64,000 nt of DNA from Elmis aenea (lineage: Eukaryota > Arthropoda > Insecta > Coleoptera > Elmidae). The DNA lies in the NCBI GenBank assembly GCA_947652605.1, contig OX393579.1, positions 51,652,970 to 51,716,969 on the forward strand, read 5' to 3'. Of the stretch, positions 45,741 to 56,925 are shown in pieces; the stretch's first letter is position 1, and each line of letters begins with the position of its first letter. The notes beneath the pieces were generated by a model, which ran no database searches, was not told where the DNA came from, and was given only the letters and a program-made list of their open reading frames with translations. A program made the position numbers and the translations under genes.

Positions 45741-46900
45741 TAAATTCAACTTGGATTTAATATTTGCCACTAGGATTTAATATTTGCTACTTGATTTAAT
45801 ATTTGCTACTCGGATTTAATATTTGTTACTTGGATTTAATATTTACCACTTGTATTTAATATTTGCCACTTAAGTTTAATATTTCCTACTTGGATTTAAA
45901 ACTTGTCAATAGGTTTTAAAATTTTCCATTTTGATTTAATATTTGCGACTTGGATTTAATATTTGTCACGTTTATAGATACGAGGAAAATGTAAAGGACG
46001 AGGTAAATGATAATTGGATAATAATACATGGATATGAAGAAAATATAACCTAAAATTTATTTAGTCTGATCAATACATTAAATAAATGTTATTTCCAAAA
46101 TAAACAATATGAAAAGAGCAAGCATAATACGAAATTTCCTTCATTATTGCATTAACAATCCCTTCTTCGCTTTTAAAGGCCTTCCACGTTTTCGTTTTGA
46201 CTCGATATCAACATTTTTCGCTTCGGGAGGTGGAAAAGCTTTCTTCAGCCTAACAGCTATTCCTACAGCATGTTTGCAAATAAATTTTTTTAAATAAGCA
46301 GGACAATCACACTGTGCAGCCAAAAAGTTGCCATCATTAGGGAAAGTAACGTTATAGCTATAGAATGAATTAATTTTAAATTCATGGAATATTTCAAAGC
46401 AATCAACTTTTATATCTTCATTTAACGTTTCAATTTTTCTTGAGGGAAATTTATAAATTGTAGTACTTGATGATGACGATATACTTTTAATATCTTTCTT
46501 AGTCTTAGCCCAATTGTAAGCATTTGTCCAAATATCTAGGGTTACAGTAGGTTCTATTTTAAATATTTTTAATCCATTACTATAATTTTCAGACCATTGT
46601 TCAATGTATCCAAAAGTTAAAGTAAAGAAACGAGTTATTGGTAATCGTCTCTTAATGTAGCTTCTTGTTTAATTACATTGTTGAAACTTTCTAAGGCATT
46701 GTTAGTACTAGGAACATCACTACAAATACCTTCGAATATGAAATCCAAGTGGCAAATATGAAATCCAAGTGGCAAATATTAATTCCAAGTAGCAAATATT
46801 AATTCCAATTAGCCATATACTAAATCCGACTGGTAAATATTAAAATTCAGTAGCAAATCTTACATCTAAATGACAAATATTAAATACAATTGGCAAAATT
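45741..46900 (-). mobile_element. Mutator-like element with minisatellite arms, decayed transposase
   Basis: Left arm (about 45751-45970): about 12 copies of a 20-bp unit close to TTGGATTTAATATTTGCCAC. Right arm (about 46738-46890): about 8 copies of the inverted unit (AAATCCAAGTGGCAAATATT). Between them, on the minus strand, a broken frame reads DVPSTNNALESFNNVIKQEA (about 46725-46670), the C-terminal motif of MULE transposases. After a frameshift it reads FGYIEQWSENY, then a SWIM zinc finger CDCPAYLKKFICKH (about 46310-46265) and a basic tail KRKRGRPLKAKKG. The N-terminal catalytic part is missing. It directly follows the hAT element. Confidence 0.8.
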
Positions 46901-47759
46901 TCTTTATTATTTTAGTGCACTAATTAGTGACAGAATGATTTATTTTTATTTTATTTTATTTTCTTTTTATTGCAAAAATTATAATTTCATAGCATTGCAC
47001 ATATAGCAAATTGATTAATTATAATAGCGTCCACAATTTTTTAAATGACATTCTTGAATTAAAATGATTGCATTTCAATTTATTTTTATAGCATTTAAAT
47101 AGCACCCAAAAATATATATGAAATAAAGCATAAGTAATTAAAAAAAGGCAAAATTTTAATTTTTTATTTTAAAAACTTTCACTTTTCATGGGCATTTAGA
47201 CATTGTACTTTGAAAAATCAAACTAAAATTGAAAATGTTTTTTTGTTTTTTCAGTGCCCCCAAACGTAGTCGGTGCGCTTAACTTACATAGAATTTTTTT
47301 TTTCAACACAGTCTTTATCTCTGTTTTTAGAGAAAGAAAATCTAAAGTCGGAAGTCTTTTTCAGAAAATTTACCTGATTATCATCATTGTCCCACAATGC
47401 ACCATGTGATCAATTTTTAAAAGCAACGATTTAATGAAAAACTTGTATGATTATTTTAAGTTTCAACATTGTACATACATTTAAAATACTGTAAGGTACA
47501 CCTACGCCAAATTTTCTAATTGTTGTTAAATAAATAAAAAAGTTTTATCACATAAACTGAATAACCACAAAAAAAAACAATGCGCAGTTACCAAACATGC
47601 CTCACATGTGCAAGTCACTATGACATTGTTTACGACACACACTGTAGACAGGATATAATGGGACTGCTTAACCGCTATTTTGATGTAAACAAACTTCAAG
47701 TACGGGGTAACAGATGGCCAAAATCTCTGTTGTCCCACTATATACCATGTGCCAGTATA
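46901..47759. other. Body of the nested TAGGGGAAGG element
   Basis: AT-rich, with GTCCCACAATGCACCATGTG (about 47391) and GTCCCACTATATACCATGTG (about 47732), matching motifs on the other side of the stack. No coding was recognised. Confidence 0.45.
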
Positions 47760-49305
47760 CAGGGTGCCCATTTTTCTAACCTGTTGTATGGGTAACTCCG
47801 TTAATAATAGAGATACAGAAACGTTTAAATTAGCAAATTTGTGCAGAATTTAAAGGGAAACTGATGCCATTTTCAAATTTGACCTACGTCATCAACTTTT
47901 TGAAATATTTTGAAAAAACTGAAAAAGGTCGATTTTTTCAAACTTAAATAATTCCGGAACCATATGAGTTAGAACCAAAATAAAAATTGGCTTTTATAGA
48001 TGTTTTTACGTAGATTTCAAATATGTTAACGAAATTTTCATAGCACTCTCGATTTCCGAGTTCTAGCACAAACTTGCATTTTTTTAAATGGAAGTCATAG
48101 TTGGCTATGGTCTTATTAAAAAGGTTATTTTTTTCTCGTTTCAATGATATAAGGGTTGTTATGCTTTACTTTTGTAGTTTTTCTTTAAATAAGCAAAAAT
48201 CATTTTACATGTTCACTGCCTACTAATAGATGGGAGTTATCCTGTGTTGATGTTCTTTTTTTTTCGATGTGACATTTAAGAGTTGTCTTATCGTTAGTGT
48301 AGCAATTATTAGGCAGTTACAGCCTTTTCAGTTGACACCACATTCAAGGGACAACTCCCGGGTAGATGATGTTGGTTTATAATTTACGTATTCCAGGACT
48401 CTCTTTTCATCTTCTTGCTTAAATTTAATTTTCAAACCTTTGGATTTTGTAAATAAACTGTATTTTTTTAAATTGGTTTCTAATAACGAAAATAATTTCT
48501 TTCTTGGTTGCCCCCTTTCCATAAATCTTTGCAAATACATATCAGTTGAATTTCTACTATTTCTACCTATTACAAGCCTAGTAATAAAAAAGCATGTCGT
48601 TTCTTTCTTCATTAGAAAACATTGTTTTTGAAATTGACAATAAAGTCAATCATAAATTTTGATCAACACGAGAGAGAGATTTATACGTATAACAAACAAT
48701 AAATGTTATTTGACAAATTATGAGGTTTTGTTTTTAAAATTTGTAACTGGCTAATAACTGCTACACTAACGATAAGAGACAACTCTTAAATGTCACATCG
48801 AAAAAAAAAGAACATCAACACAGGATAACTCCCATCTATTAGTAGGCAGTGAACATGTAAAATGATTTTTGCTTATTTAAAGAAAAACTACAAGAGTAAA
48901 GCATAACAAACCTTATATCATTGAAACGAGAAAAAAATAACCTTTTTAATAAGACCATAGCCAACTATGACTTCCATTTAAAAAAATGCAAGTTTGTGCT
49001 AGAACTCGGAAATCGAGAGTGCTATGAAAATTTCGTTAACATATTTGAAATCTACGTAAAAACATCTATAAGAGCAAATTTTTATTTTGGTTCTAACTCA
49101 TATGGTTACGGAATTATTCAAGTTTGAAAAAATCGACCTTTTTCAGTTTTTTCAAAATATTTCAAAAAGTTGATGACGTAGGTCAAATTTGAAAATGGCA
49201 TCAGTTTTCCCTTTAAATTCTGCACAAATTTGCTAATTTAAACGTTTCTGTATCTCTAATATTAACGGAGTTACCCATACAACAGGTTAGAAAAATGGGC
49301 ACCCT
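47760..49305. mobile_element. Palindromic element (CAGGGTGCCCATTTTTC family) with transposase HTH remnant
   Basis: A 1.55-kb inverted repeat: CAGGGTGCCCATTTTTCTAA at 47760 and its inverse ending at 49305, TA flanks. Mirrored open frames (47944-48144 minus, 48921-49127 plus) show near-identical arms. In the off-centre loop the minus-strand frame 48612-48328 reads YLQRFMERGQPRKKLF, then TSSTRELSLECGVN, the DUF4817 plus helix-turn-helix pattern of IS630/mariner-like transposases. The rest of the transposase is missing. Confidence 0.85.
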
Positions 49306-49745
49306 GTATACCACCTTCCCCTATTGGTTAAATATGATTTTTCTGTATTTTCTGAGTTATTTATTTAAATAGATTTACAAGTAATATCTTATTAGAAAGA
49401 GGTAAAAAGGCGCACTTAACTATTCCAAAGCCAACTTGACAGACCATTTTTTAAATTAAACCAGGGAGTAAGATGATATCTCAAATACGGGAAGTGGTTA
49501 AAAAATCTAAAATAATAGTTACATTATTCATAACAGTACAATGTAAAACTACAAACTACAATAAAGTTATGAGAAAAAAAGAAATTCAACACTTTCTTAT
49601 TTTTTGCTGTAACTTCTGAAGAACGGGAAATTTTCACTTTTAAAGCTTATTTTATACTTAAGAATAATTCATCTGATTTAAGCAAACCTGTATCTCTTAT
49701 AATAAGTGAGATCTCCATGCTGGAAATGTTATCTGGGACACCCTG

Positions 49746-50253
49746 TATAGATCCACTTAAAAATTGTGTTATTTTGTCCAAAAAAAAAGATTTTGTTTGC
49801 ATTTGATTTTGTGTTAAATTTTAACATTTTTGGAACAATAATTTTGATTAATATTTGGTCAGTTGCAATATTTTATTCTTAGTAAATCTGCAAAAAAAAA
49901 GGGCTTCGAATTTGCCGTGTTACGAACTCAAAGTATTTAATAATAAGCACATTTTAATGAAAAACCTAGATAAATTGGTTAAGTTACTAGATAACGTAGA
50001 CAAATGTCATTAATTTAATGATGTTTTGCTACTCAGATCGATAGAATTCGTTTAAAAATTAACACACCACAAATTTGCTCATATGGCAAAAAGCGACAAA
50101 GAGCCAAATTAGCCCTAAACTTAAAATAAAGTTGACATCAAAATTTTGCCGGAGTACACCAATCAATTTTTAACGGTAGCCCTTCTGAGCATCTCTCTTA
50201 ATATTTAATTAATTTTTAGACAAAATAGAAAAATAATCATACAAACTCATATA
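49746..50253. other. Intergenic, nothing recognised
   Basis: AT-rich DNA between two palindromic elements. Confidence 0.4.
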
Positions 50254-51023
50254 CATGATGGTCCACATTGAAGCGCCACTACTGGGATCTCTTAAACGGT
50301 AAGAGCTTAAAAGTAGTTTAAATTAGACAAATTGTTCCCCTTTTTGGGACCTATTCAGTGATGCTTTAATGTTTTAAAAGGGTCCATGGCACGCTAGATA
50401 AAAACAAAAAACAAAATGGGCATTTTTTTAAATCGGTAATAACTCTGCTATACTTAATGGCACAAACATATTTTTGAGGAAAAGTTATAGATTTTTTTAC
50501 CCACTGTAACATGAAAACATTCATTTGTTTTATAATTGTTTAAATTCATGGCACCCTATAGCTTGACGGGGACTTTTTGGTGAATTTTATTTGTTTTAAG
50601 CTTAAATATCAAAATAAATACAATAAACCTTATATTATTGAAAAGAGGAAGAAAAATGCCTTTTCATGAGTTCATAGCCAACTATGATTTCCATTAAAAA
50701 ACATGCAAGTTTGTAATTTATCTAAGAATATAAACAATATTGAAACAAATTAATGTTTTCATTTTACAGTGCGTTAAAAAATCTACACCTTTTACCCCAA
50801 AAATATGTTTGTACAAATGAGTATAACCGAACTATCAACGATTTAAGAAATATGCCAATTTTGATTTTTGTTTATTATCTAGCGTGCCATGGCTTTTTTT
50901 TTAAACATTGAAGCATCACTGAATAGGTCTCAGAAAGGGAAAATTTGTCTAATTTAAACTTCTTTGTAGCTCTTATGGTTTACAGTTTACACTTTACAAG
51001 AACCCAATATTGGCCCTTCCATG
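50254..51023. mobile_element. Palindromic element (CATGATGGTCCACATTGAAG family)
   Basis: Arms are inverted copies: CTTAAACGGTAAGAGCTTAA near 50292 faces TAGCTCTTATGGTTTACAG near 50970, and CCATGGCACGCTAGATAA (50385) faces TTATCTAGCGTGCCATGG (50875). Ends are degenerate relative to CAGGGTGGTCC. A single arm also occurs at 4606-4858. Confidence 0.75.
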
Positions 51024-52375
51024 TAAATTTGAAAAGAAATAAAAGGCATTTAATTACTTACGTTAAAGCCAACTTTGGAACATTTTGTGTAATTTAACCG
51101 ACTTTGTGTACCACCTACGTGACGCATATGTATTGGAGCTTAATAATTTTAAATTTAGCAAAACAAGATTAATTTTATATTTTAGCCAACAACAAAAAAA
51201 CCTATGCACACAATTTTTTTAGAACTAATAAACAAGTAGTGTTACAAAAATAAAAAATAAAACGTTACTCAAATGTTTTTCACAAAAAAACAAGTGCGAA
51301 ACTATTCGGGTTTCTGTCGCAAGAGTCATTTACTGGAAAACAAGAAAACATAGTGTTTTTTAAACGTTTAGCAAATGGAAATAAACAGTTGACACGCGAA
51401 ACAAATAGAAGCGCAACACAAACAACAATATCGAAAAAAGTTACACTCGTTGGTACGAAACAGCTGTCGCATATGTTTTTTCACTAATTGACAAGTATCC
51501 AACAATAAAATCCTATTTTCTGATGGAAATTTAATGAAGCCAAATTTTGCCAGCTCAAAAAAATAAGGGTTTATAAACAGTAAGTCAGTGGGATACCAAA
51601 AATGAACAAGATTTTTATCATTTGAGACTTTAATTATTAGGAGATTTTTGTACTCTAAGGGAGTCGAATTAAAGCGATTTTAAGATTATTTTTATTGAAA
51701 ATTAAAGAAAGACAACCTTTTTTGTGTAGTATGTTGTAAAATTATATTCAGGCATCTTAAGGTCTTTGGTTAATTGCTACCATTACAAAGTTAATAAAAA
51801 TTAGTAACTTTATGGGGAGTAGTAAGATTTTTCTAATTTGCTGTTAATTATTCCACTCTTGGTTAAAACAGAAAACTTTTAAAACAGTAAAATATACCAT
51901 GTTTTACGTATATTAGAAGCAACACTGAGCTTTACACCCCGGTTCTTGCACAGCAGACTGGCTACGACTAGCAGAGTTCCCTAGTCTAGCCTCCATATTA
52001 TTACTTCCGAATTATAGCGGATTTCTAGGCACGTCCGCCCTCCCAGATTTACAATAGATTTTTGCAGTTGATATTTCAGTGCCTGCAATTGGTTTCGAAC
52101 ACGGTTCTTAACCAATGGAAAGAGGCTTGAAACCGGCAGCAATACCATACGGTACTAAGTATTTTTAGTTGATAATAAAATTATAGGAAATAACGAGTTA
52201 ATATAAAAGTTTACTGCCATGGCTCTGTTTAAGAGTTTTCTGATTAGACTGGAACCGAAAATGAGCCAAAAAATAGCAGAAATATAAATTAGTTTAAATA
52301 AAAGTAACTTATGTTTTTTATGAAGAATCTTTTATAAAAAAGTTAGACCATTTTAATGCTTTCGACGCTTTATCA
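51024..52375. other. Intergenic, nothing recognised
   Basis: AT-rich. A moderately GC-rich patch at 51930-52050 has no recognisable gene or RNA. Confidence 0.4.
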
Positions 52376-52510
52376 GTAGTAGTCCTATTTGTTTCGTTAT
52401 TGTATTTCTGAATTCATTTTTTATCAAATTCATTTGTGAAAACAGTGACTCACATGCATATGTGGAAGAAAATATAGTTTAAATAGCCGACGCTTTCCAA
52501 ACAGTTTTTC
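52376..52510 (-). repeat. Fragment of hAT C-terminus
   Basis: The minus strand matches the dimerisation region of the hAT at 37953-39168 (CATATGTGGAAGAAAATATA, TTCATTTGTGAAAACAGTGA). The fragment is in the opposite orientation. Confidence 0.65.
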
Positions 52511-52815
52511 GGAGATACCTCAACTTCCCAGACAATGAAAGACAACTTAATCCGCAGATCTGACAGCATCAAATCTTAAATTTTTTAAACCATGTCTTCA
52601 GTTCTTGCCTGAACTGGTCGACCTGATTTTGGATCATCCTGTATTGAAACCCGACCCCAGCGAAACTGCTCACACAAAAATTTTACTTATAACAAAGATG
52701 GGGTTTAATTTCCATGCACATCGGTCATTCTTTGATGGATAACTTTGGCCACATTACCCTCTTCTTGGAAAAATTTCATTACACTTCGAAAATCGAGTTT
52801 AATTTCACTCATTTT
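52511..52815 (-). pseudogene. Mariner transposase N-terminal fragment
   Basis: Minus strand from ATG near 52814: MSEIKLDFRSVMKFFQEEGN, then a region with stops, then EQFRWGRVSIQDDPKSGRP (about 52665-52610). This is the second-HTH linker pattern of mariner (KRGRxSxEDDPRSGRP). Truncated before the catalytic domain and fused to the hAT fragment. Confidence 0.7.
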
Positions 52816-53127
52816 TGTTTAGAAAAGATTGTAAAGATATTTTCAGACTCAATATATTTTGATGAAACTTTTCTCTTCAGGCTCAGTTAACAGAATGACA
52901 ATTTTCATTTTTAAATTTCATTTTCATGGCTATACAGATGACATAAAAATACTCCCGTGAATATAGAGGCTGAATTAAAAGTAATTTATCTTTATTTCGA
53001 AAAATCTCTTGCAGAAATTCAAAACTAGTTTTAAGATTATCGTCTCTTCATTAATTGCAGTATTATTTATTTTATTTTTAAATAAAACTGCAACTGATGA
53101 AGACATCAAACCTACATTGGTATAGCA

Positions 53128-53331
53128 CAGTGTTTCTCAAACTTTTTTCTCTGAGGAGCCCTTCCAAAATTAATAGTTTACAGGGGCACCAATGAATTTT
53201 TTTGTAGGCAATATTTTGTGTTTAACAAACGAATTTGAATGATTTTCGAACATGATAAAAAGTTCGGGAGGCCCCTTTAGAAGCATTCAGAGACCCCCGG
53301 GGGTCTGTGTACCACCTTTTGAGAAACATTG
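53128..53331. mobile_element. hAT-type MITE with 8-bp target duplication
   Basis: Ends CAGTGTTTCTCAAACTTTT and inverted CCTTTTGAGAAACATTG. Flanks GTATAGCA (53120-53127) and GTACAGCA (53332-53339) match 7 of 8. 204 bp, non-coding. Confidence 0.85.
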
Positions 53332-54659
53332 GTACAGCATTTTGACAAGATATAAAAAAAAGAAGAAATAAGTGATTTTTAATTAGCTGATTTATACTAA
53401 CCACGTTTCTACCTTCACCTTTTTTCTTACAGTAAAGAAATGTTTATTTACTGCAAGATAACCTTAAATAAGTAGTTTTTTTATTGAGTGATGATATACA
53501 AAAAAAAAATTGCTATAAAGCAATAAATGTAGTATATACAATACTTTGGGTTATTTTTAAGTTATTAATTCAGCTTAAACGATTTATAAAGACAGTCTAT
53601 AAAGTAGAAAATCAAGGAAACGCTACATTACCAAGATCTAACCAAATCAACAATAGCAACAAGAAATATAGCTGCTTGGGTTTCTTGGCAAAATTTTATA
53701 ACACTTGTTTGTCCACTAATACAAACTTAGATGTTTTATAAACTACTTCTGATATAACAAATCAAGCGAGAAGTGGTTGTGTTTTGCAATTGTTTTGGTT
53801 AAATAATTAATTATTACAACAATAATAACTTAAGCTACGCAATTCTTAAGCAATATTCCAACAAAATTCGTTATTTTAAAACGCATCTGTATAGTACAAT
53901 ATTAGCTAAGTTTATGCTTGAAAAAAATAACGTATTTATAGTATATACCAACATTTTATAATTACTGTAAAACTTTTTAAAGTTAAATATTACGTTCATC
54001 TGTTCTATATCATGAACCTCCCGATTTGTTCCGCACACTTTACTTTGTGAAAAACTGTGAACTTCCTGCGCACATGAAATCTATTAACTGCTAAATGTTC
54101 AAACATTAGGAAGCAGTATCAAGAACGATTAAAATCAAGTTACTGTAACGTTATTTTCGGACCAAAATACATCAACATGTGGTATAATAGAATATAAATG
54201 CGTTTTCGCTTTGAATTGGATATTTCGATTATTGTTTGCGAGCGCAATTGTTTTCCATGACGAATAACTACAGTGAAACAATGGACGTACTAAAACATTT
54301 GAAAATATGTGGTCAAATCGTTCTAAAAACGCATGAGTTACTTTAGAACAATATCTCTGTGCCCTGAAAATAAATGTAACGTTATGTGGAAAGAACAATG
54401 AGGCACAGTCAAAAAGTTGTAAAGAACGTCTTCAGAATAAGGCTGTCTAAAACTCTTTTACGGCAGTACTGTATATCAGATAATGTATGTTAAATTTCTT
54501 TTCTATTTATTGAATATAGCAGCAAAATTTTTACCGAAAAGTTCTCATAAGTTTCATGCTATGTGTGGTCAAATTTTAACCGCGTTAAAACAAAACCGTG
54601 TTATAGAAGTACCGTGTTATATGAAAGTTATTTATTTATTATTAAGTCATGAGTCCTTC
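53332..54659. other. Intergenic, nothing recognised
   Basis: AT-rich DNA with only short unmatched open frames. Confidence 0.4.
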
Positions 54660-55025
54660 TACTGTTAGGTGTACGACTGTTGAGTTGTGCTGACTTTTTA
54701 CCATGGTTTTCTGTCGTGTGCTAACTTTTTTATGTCTTTCCATTTGATGTTTCTATCCGTTGCTGCTTTTTTAACTTCGTCTTGCCAGGTTTTTCTCGGT
54801 CTTCCTCTTTTGTTTTTCCCTGTGATCTTGCTTCATAGGCTTTTCTGGTTAAGCTTTTTTCTTTCATCTATAAATGTGACCCAACCATCTCAGCTGTTTT
54901 TCTTGTATTTTTGTTTTAACTGATTTTACCTTTAATTGTTCTCTTTATGTTTCATTTCTGATTCTATCTTTTTTGGTTATTCCTTGAATTTTTCTTAGAA
55001 ATCTCATTTCAGCTGCATTCTTTCG
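54660..55025 (-). mobile_element. 3' end of a non-LTR retrotransposon
   Basis: The minus strand reads NAAEMRFLRKIQGITKKDRI (about 55020-54950) followed by the same C-terminal segment as at 9130-9368 (KTWQDEVKKAATDRNIKW-like, about 54800-54740). It ends near 54665. It abuts an oppositely oriented endonuclease segment of a probably identical element. Confidence 0.8.
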
Positions 55026-55500
55026 GCTACTATTTTTGACGGAAAACAAGTTACGGAACAAATGGCACGAACCCAACATAAAAACGGTCATGAATAAGGA
55101 AAAACAGATAGCAATCAAAGCACAAGATATTAAAAATGATAAAAACAGAGATAAGAAAGACAAAATAAGAATAAGTACTTGGAATACCAGAAGCATAAAA
55201 GGAAAAGAAGAAGAAGTGGTAGAAGAAATGATAAAACATAAAGTAGAGATTTTAGGAATAACAGAAACTAAAAAGAAAAGAGAAGAAAAGCATGATCGAA
55301 ATACATAGGGGATATTGGCTGATTTGGTCAGGAGTAGAAGATAACGAAAGAGCAAAAGAAGGTGTAGGATTAATAATAGAACCAAAAAGAATGACAGATA
55401 TAGTAGAAGAAAAATACATAAACGAAAGAATACTGATAGTGAAAAAAAAACCTGATAAACGAGGAAGTATGGTCGTTATACGAAAGTTACAAGTTTCATA
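55026..55500 (+). mobile_element. Inverted 5' segment (endonuclease domain) of a non-LTR retrotransposon
   Basis: The plus-strand frames 55036-55308 and 55292-55501 overlap by a frameshift. They read KIRISTWNTRSIKGKEEEVV, VEILGITETKKK, then HRGYWLIWSGVEDNERAK and GVGLIIEPKRMTD. The STWN, ETK and SG-V motifs are those of the APE-type endonuclease that begins such ORFs. Orientation is opposite to the adjoining 3' part. Confidence 0.85.
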
Positions 55501-56925
55501 ATAATAGCCACAGGTTTATCTTTATACAAAGTTAAGAAGTGTTGCATGGTACCCATATTTTCCATTTCTAACGATTTAATTATTTGGTTCAGTATCATTT
55601 ACCTTCAATTAGCTGATTTAAACATAAGTATTTTAATAGTACAAGCTTAAAAAACAACAAGAATCTAGCAATTACTCTTGGCTGTATGATGGGATAGGAA
55701 TGGAGTCTTGAACTTTAGCCAAGTACATTACACTGCAGTTTGCACCTGTATTAAATAAACTTCTAGACAGATATCACATCTAATAAACTATATTGTCATC
55801 CTGTTGTCAACAATAGAAGAAAATCTAAACGGTTAAACGAATAAATTCACCTAAAACTCGTCAAGAAACGTTAAGCAATTTTCCTTCCATACAATTACGT
55901 TAAAATTAAAAAGTTCCGGAAGAATATTAAAAAGGGTAATTATTTAAACTTTTAGTAAAAAGAATGTCAAACAATTAATTTTCTAATGCTTAATTCACAT
56001 AGTTTTGAAGTCAACTAGTTTTAAGACCACTCCCGATTTAAAAAATATATAAATTAGAGACAGTTAACATCAAATATTGCTACAAATTTTTATTGTGCAG
56101 GCATTTTAAATCTTTATAGAGTAAATATTCATGTAAATATTATCAGCAATTTTTGATGGTAGACAGTCTATTTTTACTAACGCAAGAAATTTACGTTTAT
56201 ATTTACAATAAAAGTATGAGAAATTCATGACTGTCATTGATTTTAGTAACTATAATGAAAAACTATTGTGAATTGGTAGCTGGTGATTTTTTCATGCAAA
56301 AACGTTAAATGAGCTTGAACTGCTAAGATATTGAAGTGAGGTGTGCAGCAAATATGCACTTACATGACTGTAGACAAAAAATTACCATAAATTAGGGTTA
56401 ATTAAATGACAATTTATAAGATTAGTACATGGGATACCGTTGATGTTACAACATCCGTCTTTTAAATATTCGAGAACTTCATAAAAGAGTATTAAACATA
56501 GTTATTACTTTAGTAGAATATGCAACAGAGATTTTGTGTGACTAAAAAGTTTTACAAAAAGCTCCATAGCTCCTAAAATTGATAAACATTTTCTAAGTCT
56601 ATTCATATCTACATCTAAATAGTTCAGAAATACATTGTTACAGCTCTTCAAAGTTTTTAAAAATTTCCTAAATGTGTAGGTTTGCATTTTTTTTGGCAAA
56701 CGTATAAAAGTTTTCCAGTTAACTTCATAGTTGTGAAAAATACCTATCTACCTTCCGTTCGTTCAGAAACGTCATAATTTTTTTTTACAACAGTTAAAAA
56801 TTATTAAATTGTCTTCCAAGTGTATATTTACACTAGCTAGACCTAGACATTTGTTTTGGGCAAAACCTCGAACAGTTCTCCAGTTGCCAAAAATAGTAAC
56901 ACAATTACGTATATACAGGGTGATT
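55501..56925. other. Intergenic, nothing recognised
   Basis: AT-rich, no motif-bearing open frame. Confidence 0.4.

Larger units (their letters stand above)
44350..49323. mobile_element. Nested element with TAGGGGAAGGTGGTATAT ends
   Basis: The left end TAGGGGAAGGTGGTATATAC at 44350 is inverted at 49306-49323 (ATACCACCTTCCCCTA). The right end is continuous with 47740-47759 once the palindrome 47760-49305 is removed. Subterminal GTCCCACTATA-type motifs recur on both sides (44517, 47385, 47730). A TTGG direct repeat flanks it. No transposase of its own was recognised. Confidence 0.65.
44157..49745. mobile_element. Outer palindromic element of a nested stack (CAGGGTGTCCCAGATAGC family)
   Basis: Left arm from CAGGGTGTCCCAGATAGCAT (44157) with ATGGGAATCTCGCTTATTAT. 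Right arm ends with the inverse (TTATCTGGGACACCCTG, 49745), TA flanks. The arms are only about 200 and 420 bp; the 5 kb between are later insertions. Confidence 0.8.

Noticed and set aside
45751..45970. Regular short repeats that could suggest a CRISPR-like array
   Set aside because: Units are contiguous with no unique spacers, in a eukaryotic genome, and inverted copies lie on the other side of a transposase remnant.
51930..52050. GC-richer patch as possible tRNA or small RNA
   Set aside because: No cloverleaf, A/B box pair or terminator could be recognised.
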